Positions 38,311 to 48,531 of a DNA stretch of 64,000 nucleotides are shown in pieces (the first letter of the stretch is position 1; each line of letters opens with the position of its first letter). Below the pieces are notes generated by a model, which was not told where the DNA came from, searched no databases, and saw nothing but the letters and a program-made list of their open reading frames with translations. A program made the position numbers and the translations under genes. The stretch comes from Brackiella oedipodis DSM 13743 (lineage in GTDB: Bacteria; Pseudomonadota; Gammaproteobacteria; Burkholderiales; Burkholderiaceae_B): NCBI RefSeq assembly GCF_000621025.1, contig NZ_JHZJ01000011.1:96883-160882 (forward strand), given 5' to 3'.

Positions 38311-39285
38311 CTAGCCACCCGTCATCGACATAATACGAATCATTTTTTTAGGTTTTTCGACAAACTCGTGTTTAAACGGTTTGATATTAATCGCTTGCCG
38401 TAAATGTTGTCGCAACTCGTCGTCGCTAATACCGCTACGTAATAGGGGCTTGAGCGGATATTCATGATCATTGCCTAAACACATATAAAGTGTTCCGTCG
38501 ACGCCCATACGGACGCGATTACAGGTTTCACAAAAATGCTGAGACATCGGCGTGATATAGCCAATCGAAAAACCACTGCCTGGTTTTTCCCAATAGCGCG
38601 CAGGCCCCCCGCCAAACACCTTGTTGGAAGGGACTAATCCCAACTCTTTGCTAAGGCGTTCAATAATGGGTTGAATATTTAGCCCTTCTTGCGATTGTGC
38701 GGATAAGCCCATAGGCATGAGTTCAATTAAGCGCAAAATAAAATGATTATCATGGCAAAACTGCACCATAGGGTCGATTTGATCCTCATTAATACCCTTC
38801 ATCACCACCATATTAATTTTGATGCGCTTAAAGCCAGCATCCTTGGCAGCTTGCAAACCATCAAACACTTTAGTGGCCACATTAGAGTGGGTAATGCGTT
38901 TGATGGTTTGCGGGTCAATCGCATCTAAACTGACATTCAAGCGGTTGAGACCGGCCTTGCGCAAGTCATGGGCATAGCGACTCAATTGCGTTGCATTTGT
39001 ACTGAGCGATAAGTCATTGACACCATCGATTTGACTCAATCGGGCGGTCAAATCCACAATGTTTTTGCGCAGCAAAGGTTCACCGCCCGTTAGACGAAAA
39101 CGGGAGGTCCCTAGACTTGCAAAGACACGAACAACTTGTTCGATTTCATCGAAACTTAACCAGTGCTCGGGTTTTTCAAATTCAGTAAAACCCTCTGGAA
39201 TACAGTAACTGCAACGTAAGTCGCATTTATCAGTTAAAGAAAGACGTAAATAAGAGATAATGCGACCATATTGGTCGATAAGCAT
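38311..39285 (-). CDS. moaA: GTP 3',8-cyclase (radical SAM)
   Basis: MoaA opens molybdenum cofactor synthesis by rearranging GTP. It has 324 residues. The radical SAM cysteines C21, C25 and C28 lie in LTDKCDLRCSYC. A second C-terminal cluster is formed by CETCNRVRMGVDGTLYMC, and the C-terminus ends in the required GG (SMTGG). TGGEPLLRK and the SAM-contact region are present. It starts 28 bases after the adhC stop on the same strand with a TAGGAG site, so adhC and moaA are probably one transcript. Confidence 0.96.
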   Translation of the reverse strand: MLIDQYGRIISYLRLSLTDKCDLRCSYCIPEGFTEFEKPEHWLSFDEIEQVVRVFASLGTSRFRLTGGEPLLRKNIVDLTARLSQIDGVNDLSLSTNATQLSRYAHDLRKAGLNRLNVSLDAIDPQTIKRITHSNVATKVFDGLQAAKDAGFKRIKINMVVMKGINEDQIDPMVQFCHDNHFILRLIELMPMGLSAQSQEGLNIQPIIERLSKELGLVPSNKVFGGGPARYWEKPGSGFSIGYITPMSQHFCETCNRVRMGVDGTLYMCLGNDHEYPLKPLLRSGISDDELRQHLRQAINIKPFKHEFVEKPKKMIRIMSMTGG

Positions 39286-39313
39286 TTAAACTCCTAAAAC
39301 AGATTAAACGAGC

Positions 39314-40444
<1,131 letters not shown>

Positions 40445-40502
40445 TTAGATTGAGATACTAAAATTAAAGAGAAAGCAATTAGTATTTTACTGCATAAGCA
40501 GG

Positions 40503-40554
40503 AGTTTGTAGAGTCAGCTTTGCAAAGCATTACAAACTAGCGCTTATTTCGCTA
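40503..40554. promoter_or_regulatory. Nested dyads in the adhC-mlaF divergent spacer
   Basis: AGTTTGTA at 40503-40510 and TACAAACT at 40531-40538 are perfect 8-bp inverted repeats. Between them GCTTTGCAAAGC at 40517-40528 is a perfect 12-bp palindrome, offset by two bases from the outer centre. TAGCG at 40538-40542 and CGCTA at 40550-40554 follow. These are plausible operators for adhC or mlaF; the regulator is unknown. Confidence 0.4.
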
Positions 40555-40584
40555 AAATAGAACTTTAAACTCAAGTATTTACCT

Positions 40585-41439
40585 ATGGAAAATCCCCAAA
40601 TACAGGCAAGTCACAGCGATCACACCCGCATTTTGCAGCTACAGGATGTTGCCCTAGGTTATGGCCAAAATGTCGTGTTGTCGGATGTCAATTTGCAGGT
40701 AGTACGGGGTCAGGTAGCCGCACTCATCGGTGGCTCTGGTTCAGGTAAATCCACAATTCTCAAATCAATCACCGGGCAACTTAAACCCAAACAAGGGACT
40801 GTTACCCTTCTAGGACAGGATTTGGGCAATGCGACGGGGGCGCAACTATCTGCCCTGCGCAGAAAAATGGGCGTGCTCTTTCAGCAGGGCGCCTTATTGA
40901 CCGATCTTAATGTCTTTGAAAATGTCGCTTTTCCTTTGCGGGAGCTCACGTCGTTTAACGAACCACAGATCACCACGCGCGTCCTCGAGAAACTCGAGGC
41001 AGTAGGTCTGCGCGCGGCTGCGCATTTACGTATCTCTGAGGTTTCTGGTGGCATGGCTAGACGGGTGGCGCTAGCGCGAGCAATTGTCATGGAACCGGAG
41101 CTCATTCTCTATGATGAGCCCTTCGCTGGCCTTGATCCCGTGTCTTTGGGTATGATTGCGGCCTTAATTCGTCGCTTGTGCGAGCAATTTAATTGCGGCG
41201 CCTTATTAGTGACCCATGACATTGAGGAGTCTTTCGAGATTGTTGATTATGTATATATGATTGGCAATGGCACCATCATTGAAAATGGCACGCCAGAGCA
41301 ATTGCAACAAAGCACCCAGCCAATTGTGCAAAACTTCCTCAAAGGGCTGCCTGCCGATGGTCGCAATTACAGCAACTATCCGGTCACACCGGCGTTTGAG
41401 CACTGGCTCGAGACAAAACAAGCCCGAGGTGAAAAATAA
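40585..41439 (+). CDS. mlaF: Phospholipid transport ABC ATPase MlaF
   Basis: Energises the MlaFED complex that moves phospholipids between inner membrane and the periplasmic carrier MlaC, keeping the outer membrane asymmetric. It has 284 residues. Walker A is GGSGSGKST, the Q-loop is LFQQGALLTDLNVFENVAFPL, the signature is SEVSGGMARR and Walker B is LILYDEPFAGLDP. The last 30 residues, beyond the usual end, correspond to the region that contacts MlaB in E. coli, although no mlaB gene is found here. The stop overlaps the mlaE start by one base. Confidence 0.95.
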   Translation: MENPQIQASHSDHTRILQLQDVALGYGQNVVLSDVNLQVVRGQVAALIGGSGSGKSTILKSITGQLKPKQGTVTLLGQDLGNATGAQLSALRRKMGVLFQQGALLTDLNVFENVAFPLRELTSFNEPQITTRVLEKLEAVGLRAAAHLRISEVSGGMARRVALARAIVMEPELILYDEPFAGLDPVSLGMIAALIRRLCEQFNCGALLVTHDIEESFEIVDYVYMIGNGTIIENGTPEQLQQSTQPIVQNFLKGLPADGRNYSNYPVTPAFEHWLETKQARGEK

Positions 41440-42206
41440 TGAATTTTATTACGTGTATTGGTCGTAAAGTCATCGACGTGATTACGGGGCTCGGCACTTT
41501 TTTTATATTTTTTCTCAAGCAGTTCCGTTTGCTCACTATTCTCAAACGACCTTATTTAGCCATCCAACAAATTCACTTTATCGGTGTCTATTCCTTATTA
41601 ATTATTGGCGTTTCTGGCTTGTTTGTCGGCTTTGTGCTGGCCTTTCAGGGCTATCATATTTTAGCGACCTATGGTTCCGAAGAAGCCTTAGGGTTGATGG
41701 TTGCCCTAGCCTTACTCAGGGAGCTCGGTCCAGTGGTCACGGCCTTGTTATTTGCCGGTCGCGCAGGGACCTCTATTACTGCCGAAATCGGTCTCATGAA
41801 GGCTGGCGAGCAGCTCGATGCCATTGAGGTCATGGGGATTGATCCTATAGAGCGTATTATCGTTCCGCGTTACTGGGGTGGGGTCATCGCTATGCCTTTA
41901 TTGGCCGCCATTTTTTCGGCCATTGGTGTGATAGGTGCTTGGATAGTTGGCGTCGTCATGATTGAAGTCGATCAGGGCGCGTTTTGGTCACAAATGCAAG
42001 CTGGCGTAGATGTCTTTGAAGACTTATGCAACGGCTTTATCAAAAGTCTAGTGTTTGGTGCGGCCGTGATGCTGGTGGCCCTTTATCAGGGCTGGTCTTG
42101 CCAAGCGACTCCCGAGGGGGTCTCACGCGCGACTACGCGTACGGTGGTTATGAGTTCTTTATTGGTATTGGGTCTGGACTTCATTATGACCGCCATCATG
42201 TTTTAA
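41439..42206 (+). CDS. mlaE: Phospholipid transport permease MlaE
   Basis: Inner-membrane permease of 255 residues. It shows about five hydrophobic segments and the MlaE signatures GLFVGFVLAFQGYHIL, LRELGPVVTALLFAGRAGTSITAEIG and MKAGEQLDAIEVMGIDPI. The last two form the coupling region to MlaF. The second gene of the operon; mlaD follows after 51 bases. Confidence 0.95.
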   Translation: MNFITCIGRKVIDVITGLGTFFIFFLKQFRLLTILKRPYLAIQQIHFIGVYSLLIIGVSGLFVGFVLAFQGYHILATYGSEEALGLMVALALLRELGPVVTALLFAGRAGTSITAEIGLMKAGEQLDAIEVMGIDPIERIIVPRYWGGVIAMPLLAAIFSAIGVIGAWIVGVVMIEVDQGAFWSQMQAGVDVFEDLCNGFIKSLVFGAAVMLVALYQGWSCQATPEGVSRATTRTVVMSSLLVLGLDFIMTAIMF

Positions 42207-42257
42207 TCTTGGCATCACTATTTTTAAGAGTTTTTTCTACGGAAAAAAGGTAACAAA

Positions 42258-42785
42258 ATGACGAACAAAAGAGTAGAGTTTATTGTAGGTATTTTTGTGT
42301 TATTAGGTTGCTTAGCCTTGCTATTTTTAGCGTTGCGTGCAGGTAATCTAAGTACATTTTCTTTTCAGCCTACTTACACCTTAGTGGCTAAATTTGACAA
42401 TATCGGTTCACTCAAAACCCGCGCAGCGGTCAAAAGCAGTGGTGTCGTCGTCGGACGTGTCACCTCAATTGAGTTTGACCCTCACGAGTATAAAGCCGTG
42501 GTGAAATTGTCCATGCAAAATGACAAGAAATTCTCTCGTGATAGTATCGCCGCCATTAAAACCGCCGGCTTATTGGGCGAGCAATACATCGATATTCAAA
42601 CAGGCTCTGATGATGATTTAGTCGATGGTGATGAAATTACCATGACGTCGTCTGCCGTGGTACTCGAGGATTTAATCAGTAAATTCCTGTATTCAACTGC
42701 CGAAAAAGAAGGTAGTGAGGCCGCTGCTGACAGTAGCGACGCAGAGCCAGCTAATGCTCAACCTACACCTGCTACCAGCCACTAA
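42258..42785 (+). CDS. mlaD: MCE-domain phospholipid-binding protein MlaD
   Basis: A 175-residue protein with one N-terminal transmembrane helix (residues 8-28, IVGIFVLLGCLALLFLALR) and an MCE domain (about residues 38-118: YTLVAKFDNIGSLKTRAAVK, VVVGRVTSIEFDP, GLLGEQYIDIQTG). In E. coli six copies form a ring with a lipid channel. The C-terminal 40 residues are acidic and Ala/Pro-rich. The ATG lies 9 bases after AAAAAAGG. Confidence 0.93.
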   Translation: MTNKRVEFIVGIFVLLGCLALLFLALRAGNLSTFSFQPTYTLVAKFDNIGSLKTRAAVKSSGVVVGRVTSIEFDPHEYKAVVKLSMQNDKKFSRDSIAAIKTAGLLGEQYIDIQTGSDDDLVDGDEITMTSSAVVLEDLISKFLYSTAEKEGSEAAADSSDAEPANAQPTPATSH

Positions 42786-42808
42786 GCTTTTAGTCGACAG
42801 GAAAACCT

Positions 42809-43792
42809 ATGATTTCAAAAAAAACTTTACTTATTTGTAGCAGTACGTTGTTATTAGGGGCTTGTGCTAGTACGCACAACCCAGACGACCCACTCGAAGG
42901 CTATAACCGAGCCATGTATAAGGTCAATACAGCGATCGATGATGCTGTGCTCAAACCTGTCGCCAAAGGCTATCGCTGGGCGGTACCGGATCGCATCAAA
43001 ACCTGCATCAGTAATATTTTTGGTAACTTGGATGATGTCTGGTCAGGCATCAATAGTACCTTGCAATTGCGCGGTCGTGACTCTTTGCAGACCTTCAGCC
43101 GTGTTTTCTATAACAGCACCGTCGGTCTCGGCGGATGTATAGACGTCGCTAGCATGTCTGGTTTGGAGCGTCGTAGCAATGATTTCGGTACCACCTTGGG
43201 GGTTTGGGGCATTGGTTCTGGTCCCTTTGTGACTATCCCTATCAAGGGACCAAGCAATTTTAGAGATACCGCGGCCATGGGCCCAGAGATCGCTCGCGAT
43301 TTCATGTACTTGTCGCCTTGGAGCATTGATGAGGTGCCGGTTCGCAATAGCCTGGTACCACTGCAATACATTGATTTGCGTTATCAATTATTGGATGCCG
43401 ATGAATTGGCCAGCGATATTGCGCTCGATAAATACAGCTTTATTCGCGATGCCTATATGCAAAACCGTAATGCCAAGGTCAAGCAGAAAAAAGCGCCTGT
43501 GGTAGTAGAAACACGTGCCGACAAAGAAGGTATTCAAGCCTATCAATGGGATGCAGGTGGGGATACCAACTTACGCTTTAAAGATAATGGCTTTGTTCCT
43601 TATCACTCTGGCACTCTGGAGGATGATACGGGCTTGCCAAGCTATGATGACCCCGATGCAGATTCAGGCGCGAGCAGCACTGGCAGTGATGTCCCTACTT
43701 ATGATGACCCAGAGGCTGATAGCGCAGCGCCAGCAGCGCCTTCGGCGAGTGCATCGAGTGATGTGCCACAATATGATGATCCTGGCGAATAA
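42809..43792 (+). CDS. mlaA: Outer-membrane lipoprotein MlaA (VacJ) with a repeated acidic tail
   Basis: MlaA removes mislocalised phospholipids from the outer leaflet of the outer membrane. The lipobox LLGAC ends the signal peptide at about residue 19. The core shows DPLEGYNRAMYKVN, PDRIKTCISNIFGNLDDVWSGIN and FGTTLGVWGIGSGPFVTIPIKGPSNFRD, all typical. At 327 residues it is longer than E. coli MlaA (251). The extra C-terminal part carries three P-x-YDDP repeats (residues 277-282, 296-301, 320-325) in a Ser/Ala/Asp-rich stretch. In this operon mlaA sits between mlaD and mlaC. Confidence 0.95.
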   Translation: MISKKTLLICSSTLLLGACASTHNPDDPLEGYNRAMYKVNTAIDDAVLKPVAKGYRWAVPDRIKTCISNIFGNLDDVWSGINSTLQLRGRDSLQTFSRVFYNSTVGLGGCIDVASMSGLERRSNDFGTTLGVWGIGSGPFVTIPIKGPSNFRDTAAMGPEIARDFMYLSPWSIDEVPVRNSLVPLQYIDLRYQLLDADELASDIALDKYSFIRDAYMQNRNAKVKQKKAPVVVETRADKEGIQAYQWDAGGDTNLRFKDNGFVPYHSGTLEDDTGLPSYDDPDADSGASSTGSDVPTYDDPEADSAAPAAPSASASSDVPQYDDPGE

Positions 43793-43925
43793 GTCTGAAT
43801 TCGACCCGTATAGAGCCACTGCAAATCCCTAGAGTGCCACTTTGTTTACATTTTCTGACAAACTTGTACAACGAAGCGGCTCTGATTACGGTACAGTTAG
43901 CAGATAACTACAGGAGAAGTTTTAT

Positions 43926-44543
43926 ATGCGTTTACTCAAGCAATCTACTATCACGGCCGCTTTGGCCACTACGCTGACACTAGGGGTTTTTGCACCCGCA
44001 CAAGCCCAGGCGAATGATCCCAATGCCTTTGTCCAAAACATCGGTGATCAAACTTTAAACGCATTCAAACAAAACTCAGCGGCCCGCAATGGCAATATTG
44101 CCGCTATCCAAGGTATTGTCAATCAGCACCTCATGCCTAATGTTGATTTCCAAAAAACCACACGTTTAGCCGTTGGTCAACCTTGGCGTAAGGCCACTGA
44201 TGCCCAAAAGCAGCAGCTTACTGAGGGCTTCAAAGAAACCTTGATTCGTACGTATAGTGGTGCTTTCAAAAATATCACGCCAAATACTAAGATCACCTTG
44301 CAACCGTTTCGCGGTAATGCCCAAGCCAAGGACGTGGTGGTGCGTTCTAGTATCTCTGCCGCCAATGGTCCGGTCGCCGTCGACTACCGTCTCGAAAAAA
44401 GTGGCAACACATGGAAAGTCTACGACTTCAGCGTCGAAGGTATTTGGTTAATCCAAAACTATCGTAACCAATTTACGCAAGAGATCAATCGTGGCGGTAT
44501 CGATGGTCTGATTAAGGCGCTGCAAAGCCACAACATCAAATAA
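43926..44543 (+). CDS. mlaC: Periplasmic phospholipid carrier MlaC
   Basis: A soluble periplasmic shuttle between MlaA and MlaFED, 205 residues. Residues 1-30 are a signal peptide (ending APAQAQA). The mature domain shows GIVNQHLMPNVDFQKTTRLAVG, WRKATDAQKQQLTEGFKETLIRTYSGAF and WKVYDFSVEGIWLIQNYRNQF, all MlaC landmarks. An AGGAGAAG site precedes the ATG. A strong terminator follows 11 bases after the stop, so the operon ends here and no mlaB follows. Confidence 0.94.
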   Translation: MRLLKQSTITAALATTLTLGVFAPAQAQANDPNAFVQNIGDQTLNAFKQNSAARNGNIAAIQGIVNQHLMPNVDFQKTTRLAVGQPWRKATDAQKQQLTEGFKETLIRTYSGAFKNITPNTKITLQPFRGNAQAKDVVVRSSISAANGPVAVDYRLEKSGNTWKVYDFSVEGIWLIQNYRNQFTQEINRGGIDGLIKALQSHNIK

Positions 44544-44554
44544 CAATACTCACC

Positions 44555-44588
44555 ACAAAAAAACGGGCCTCGGCCCGTTTTTTTGTGT
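44555..44588 (+). terminator. Intrinsic terminator of the mla operon
   Basis: CACAAAAAAACGGGCC at 44555-44570 pairs perfectly with GGCCCGTTTTTTTGTG at 44573-44588 around a two-base centre. The GC core plus seven T residues make it a strong terminator. Confidence 0.92.
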
Positions 44589-44728
44589 CTGATGACCGAG
44601 CGCAGTAATGAAGGCTTGGGCTCACTTCATGGTATTGCAATAAACGTTATAATTAAAGTACTTGTCTGTGCACACCGACAAGTTTTTTTATTTTGTATGG
44701 ACGTGCCCATTCACCTAAAGCAATAACA

Positions 44729-45499
44729 ATGTCAGCCATCTCCTATCAACATATCCACAAAGTTTTTCCCTACAAAAGAACCCTTTGGCAAACCTTAATG
44801 AGGCAAGAAAGCGAAGGTTTTCAAGCGCTTGATGATGTTTCTTTTGAGGTCAAAGAGGGTGAAATTTTCGGTTTACTTGGCTCCAATGGGGCCGGCAAAA
44901 CTACCTTGATTTCGATTCTGGCCGGCCTCGTCAAGGCCACTTCAGGTCAGGCCAAGGTCTTGGATTTTGATGTGCAAAGCCAATACCAAGAAGCACGTCG
45001 CCATCTTGGCATTGTGCCTCAGGAGCTGGTGTATGATCCGTTTTTTACAGTGCGCGAAACCCTTAGGCTGCAATCGGGTTATTTTGGCATACGCCATAAC
45101 GACGATTGGATTGACGAAATTCTCTTCAATTTGGGGCTACAGGACAAGAGCAATGCGAATATGCGCAGTTTGTCGGGAGGCATGAAAAGGCGAGTTTTAG
45201 TGGCCCAAGCCTTGGTGCATAAGCCGCCAGTCATTATTCTCGATGAGCCTACGGCGGGGGTGGATGTTGATTTGCGCCAAAGCTTATGGGAGTTTGTCAA
45301 ACGACTCAATGAGCAAGGGCATACGATTTTGTTGACTACTCACTATCTAGAAGAAGCAGAGGATTTGTGTCAACGAATTGCCTTTCTGAAGCTCGGCAAA
45401 TTGGTCGATTTGGATCAAACTCAGACCTTGATTGAGCGCTATGGTAATCAAGATTTAGAGCATGCTTTTACACTCGCCATGGCCAGTCATCAGGAATAA
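44729..45499 (+). CDS. ABC-2 type exporter, ATP-binding protein
   Basis: ATPase of 256 residues from the ATG at 44729. Walker A is GSNGAGKTT, the signature is LSGGMKRR, Walker B is VIILDEPTAGVD and the switch histidine is in LLTTHYLEEAEDL. The closest group is the YadG/CcmA-like ABC-2 exporters. It lies two bases before the permease gene. The pair sits between mlaC and ibaG-murA, as in other Burkholderiales by my recollection, and its cargo is unknown. Confidence 0.9.
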   Translation: MSAISYQHIHKVFPYKRTLWQTLMRQESEGFQALDDVSFEVKEGEIFGLLGSNGAGKTTLISILAGLVKATSGQAKVLDFDVQSQYQEARRHLGIVPQELVYDPFFTVRETLRLQSGYFGIRHNDDWIDEILFNLGLQDKSNANMRSLSGGMKRRVLVAQALVHKPPVIILDEPTAGVDVDLRQSLWEFVKRLNEQGHTILLTTHYLEEAEDLCQRIAFLKLGKLVDLDQTQTLIERYGNQDLEHAFTLAMASHQE

Positions 45500-45501
45500 T
45501 T

Positions 45502-46287
45502 ATGCGTCAAGAACAAGAAATCCGCTTTGGGTCAGGCTTTCCGACCCTGTTCAAAAAAGAAATCATGCGTTTTGGCAAAGTCTGGATGCAAACTGTACTA
45601 GCGCCAGTAGTGACCTCGGCGCTGTATTTGTTGGTGTTCTCTCACGTGCTTGAGGATCGTGTCAGTGTCTATGGTGGCCAAGTGCCGTATATTGCCTTCT
45701 TAATTCCGGGCTTGGTGATGATGAGTATGTTGCAAAACTCCTTTGCCAATGTGTCTTCATCGCTCATGCAAAGTCGCATTACGGGTAATTTAATTTTTAT
45801 TTTATTGCCGCCCTTGAGTCCCTATGAAATTTATTTTGCATACGTCTTAGCGGGCGTAAGTCGCGGGCTCTTAGTGGGCATTGTTTTGTGGCTAGCCTCT
45901 GCTTTTTTCCATCTCACCTTACCGCAAAATTTCTTGTGGGTTGGAGCGTTTTCTTTGTTTGCCTGCGGTATTATGGCGGCGCTGGGTTTAGTGGCGGGGC
46001 TGTGGTCAGAAAAATTCGACCAGCTCGCCGTGTTCCAAAACTTCTTGATTTTGCCGGCTACGTTTTTATCGGGGGTCTTCTATTCGATTCATAGCTTGCC
46101 TATCTTTTGGCAACATGTTTCGGCATGGAGCCCTGTGTTTTATATGATTGACGGCTTGCGCTTTGGCTTTTTTGGGGTCTCTGATGTCTCACCCTGGCAA
46201 AGTCTGTTGGTGGTGGCGATCACCTTTGTCTTGGTATCGGCGGCGGCGCTGCGGCTTTTGGTCACAGGATATAAATTACGCTACTAA
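45502..46287 (+). CDS. ABC-2 type exporter, membrane permease
   Basis: A 261-residue membrane protein with six hydrophobic segments, matching the YadH-like ABC-2 permeases. Landmarks are FKKEIMRFGKVWMQTVLAPVV, YIAFLIPGLVMMSMLQNSF and FLILPATFLSGVFYSIHSLP. Coupled to the ATPase gene with a two-base gap. An envelope-related cargo is plausible from its neighbours, but that is inference. Confidence 0.88.
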   Translation: MRQEQEIRFGSGFPTLFKKEIMRFGKVWMQTVLAPVVTSALYLLVFSHVLEDRVSVYGGQVPYIAFLIPGLVMMSMLQNSFANVSSSLMQSRITGNLIFILLPPLSPYEIYFAYVLAGVSRGLLVGIVLWLASAFFHLTLPQNFLWVGAFSLFACGIMAALGLVAGLWSEKFDQLAVFQNFLILPATFLSGVFYSIHSLPIFWQHVSAWSPVFYMIDGLRFGFFGVSDVSPWQSLLVVAITFVLVSAAALRLLVTGYKLRY

Positions 46288-46369
46288 GCCGTTGTTTTAT
46301 TGCTAGCCCTAACGCCTTTCTGTCATTAAACCGTGTTTTAATATTAGATTCTAAAAATTTTTAATCACT

Positions 46370-46615
46370 ATGATGTTACCCACTCCAGAACAAGTACGAG
46401 CGGCAATTGCCGATAATCTAAGCTGTGACAAAGTCGAAGTCGCAGGTGATGGCGCCCATTTTGAAGCCATCATTGTCAGCCCTTTATTTGAGGGTAAGCG
46501 TTTGATTGCTAGGCACCAGTTAGTGTATCAAGCCTTGGGCGAGCGCATGAAAGACGAAATCCATGCCCTCTCTATGAAGACGTTAACCCCAGAAGAATAT
46601 CAACAAAATGGATAA
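46370..46615 (+). CDS. ibaG: BolA-family protein IbaG
   Basis: A small BolA/IbaG-family protein of 81 residues (80 if the second ATG is used), which in E. coli binds Fe-S clusters together with monothiol glutaredoxins. Typical phrases are [30 protein letters not shown] and [18 protein letters not shown]. Its stop codon overlaps the murA start by 8 bases, so translation of the two is probably coupled, a pairing common in Proteobacteria. Confidence 0.92.
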   Translation: MMLPTPEQVRAAIADNLSCDKVEVAGDGAHFEAIIVSPLFEGKRLIARHQLVYQALGERMKDEIHALSMKTLTPEEYQQNG

Positions 46616-47867
46616 ACTGAAGATTCATGGTGGTCAGCCCCTACGAGGCGAGATTATGATTGATGGCGCCAAAAACGCCGCTTTACCTATTCTCTGTACC
46701 ACCTTATTAACCGACGAAGTCGTCACCTTGCGCAATGTCCCTAAACTGCATGATGTCACCACCATGCTATCGGTGTTGCAGCAGTTAGGGGTCAAGGTCA
46801 ATTGGCTTTCTAACAATGAAGTGCAGTTACAGTCAGACGCGTTGCAATCGCACGAGGCCCCATATGAACTCGTCAAAACCATGCGCGCTTCTATTCTAGT
46901 CCTAGGCCCTTTATTAGCGCGTTTAGGAAAAGCCAAAGTGAGCTTGCCTGGGGGCTGTGCCATTGGTCAACGTCCGGTAGATCAACATATCAAGGGGCTC
47001 AAGGCCCTGGGGGCCAACCTAGAAATCGAGCATGGTTTTGTGGTGGGTACGAGCGGCCCTAACGGCCTTGTAGGTAGCAGTATCTTGACTGACATGGTTA
47101 CCGTGGGCGGCACTGAGCAATTTTTAATGTCTGCCGTCCTCGCGAAAGGCACGACTATCCTAGAAAATGCGGCCTGTGAGCCCGAAGTCGTAGATTTGGC
47201 CAATATTCTCATCGCCATGGGCGCCAAAATCACTGGGCATGGCACGCCAAGAATAGAGATTGAAGGGGTGGACAGCCTCCATGGGGTGGATTACAGCATT
47301 GTGCCTGATCGCATAGAGACGGGGACCTTCTTGTGTGCGGTGGCCGCGGTCGGCGGCGATATTACCTTGCGTCACGTCGCTCCCGACACATTAACTGTGG
47401 TGCTCGATAAGCTCAGCGAAGCCGGTCTAGAATTAACGCTAGGGGAGGATACGATTCGTGCCGTCATGAAGCAGCGCCCCAAAGCCGTGAGCTTCAAGAC
47501 TAGCGAACATCCAGGATTTCCGACCGATATGCAAGCGCAAATGATGGCCATGAATGTGGTGGCCGATGGCACGGGCGTAATTACCGAGAATATTTTTGAA
47601 AATCGCTTTATGCATGTGGCTGAACTTTTGCGTTTAAATGCTGATATAGTAGTTGATGGGCATACCGCGGTTGTCAATGGCGTAGAGCAACTCTCTGGCG
47701 CTCATGTCATGGCCACCGATTTACGCGCTTCGGCCAGTCTTGTAATCGCCGCCTTAGCCGCCAAGGGCGAGACCATTATCGATCGCATCTATCATCTGGA
47801 TCGTGGCTATGCCCAAATGGAAAAAAAACTAAAAGCAGTTGGAGCCAACATCGAACGAGTGTCCTAA
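46608..47867 (+). CDS. murA: UDP-N-acetylglucosamine 1-carboxyvinyltransferase
   Basis: MurA adds enolpyruvate to UDP-GlcNAc, the first committed step of peptidoglycan synthesis. It has 419 residues, the same as E. coli. The fosfomycin-target cysteine C117 lies in [29 protein letters not shown] with the catalytic lysine near residue 22 is present. It overlaps ibaG at the start and hisG by one base at the end, linking cell-wall and histidine genes in one transcript. Confidence 0.97.
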   Translation: MDKLKIHGGQPLRGEIMIDGAKNAALPILCTTLLTDEVVTLRNVPKLHDVTTMLSVLQQLGVKVNWLSNNEVQLQSDALQSHEAPYELVKTMRASILVLGPLLARLGKAKVSLPGGCAIGQRPVDQHIKGLKALGANLEIEHGFVVGTSGPNGLVGSSILTDMVTVGGTEQFLMSAVLAKGTTILENAACEPEVVDLANILIAMGAKITGHGTPRIEIEGVDSLHGVDYSIVPDRIETGTFLCAVAAVGGDITLRHVAPDTLTVVLDKLSEAGLELTLGEDTIRAVMKQRPKAVSFKTSEHPGFPTDMQAQMMAMNVVADGTGVITENIFENRFMHVAELLRLNADIVVDGHTAVVNGVEQLSGAHVMATDLRASASLVIAALAAKGETIIDRIYHLDRGYAQMEKKLKAVGANIERVS

Positions 47868-48523
47868 TGAATGAAAATAGCCTGACGCTGGCCTTATCCA
47901 AGGGTCGTATTTTTGAAGATACTTTACCTTTACTTAAGCAAGTGGGCATAGAGGTTCACGATAACCCAGAGCATTCTCGTAAGCTTATTTTAGCGACCAG
48001 TGAAGCAAGTCTTAGGCTATTAATTGTCAGGGCCTCCGATGTGCCTACGTATGTGCAGTATGGCGCGGCCGATTTTGGGATTGCCGGCCGCGACATTCTA
48101 TACGAATACAGCAAAGAATATTCGGGTGGTTTATATCAACCCATCGACTTACAAATCGCCAAATGCCGCTTATGCGTGGCCGTGCGGGCGGGTTTCGACT
48201 ACCAAAAAGCGGTCCAGAAGGGCTCGCGCTTACGGGTAGCCACTAAATACACCAAGATCACTCGTGAGCATTTCGCCGCCAAGGGCGTGCACGTCGATAT
48301 AATCAAGCTCTATGGCTCAATGGAGCTGGCGCCCCTTACGGGCTTGGCCGATGCCATTGTCGATATTGTTTCTACTGGTGGCACTCTCAAAGCCAATAAT
48401 TTGGTCGAAGCCGAGACGGTCATGCCCATCTCTTCGCGCTTGATCGTTAATCAAGCGGCCCTCAAAACTAAAGCCCAGTTATTGCAACCCTATTTGGATG
48501 CCTTTGCGCAAGCCACACGCTAG
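47867..48523 (+). CDS. hisG: ATP phosphoribosyltransferase, short form
   Basis: First enzyme of histidine synthesis, joining ATP and PRPP. At 218 residues this is the short HisG form, which lacks the C-terminal regulatory domain and works in a complex with HisZ. hisZ is not in the window. Landmarks are [38 protein letters not shown] and the PRPP-binding [19 protein letters not shown]. The start overlaps the murA stop by one base, and hisD follows after 8 bases. Confidence 0.95.
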   Translation: MNENSLTLALSKGRIFEDTLPLLKQVGIEVHDNPEHSRKLILATSEASLRLLIVRASDVPTYVQYGAADFGIAGRDILYEYSKEYSGGLYQPIDLQIAKCRLCVAVRAGFDYQKAVQKGSRLRVATKYTKITREHFAAKGVHVDIIKLYGSMELAPLTGLADAIVDIVSTGGTLKANNLVEAETVMPISSRLIVNQAALKTKAQLLQPYLDAFAQATR

Positions 48524-48531
48524 GACTGCTT

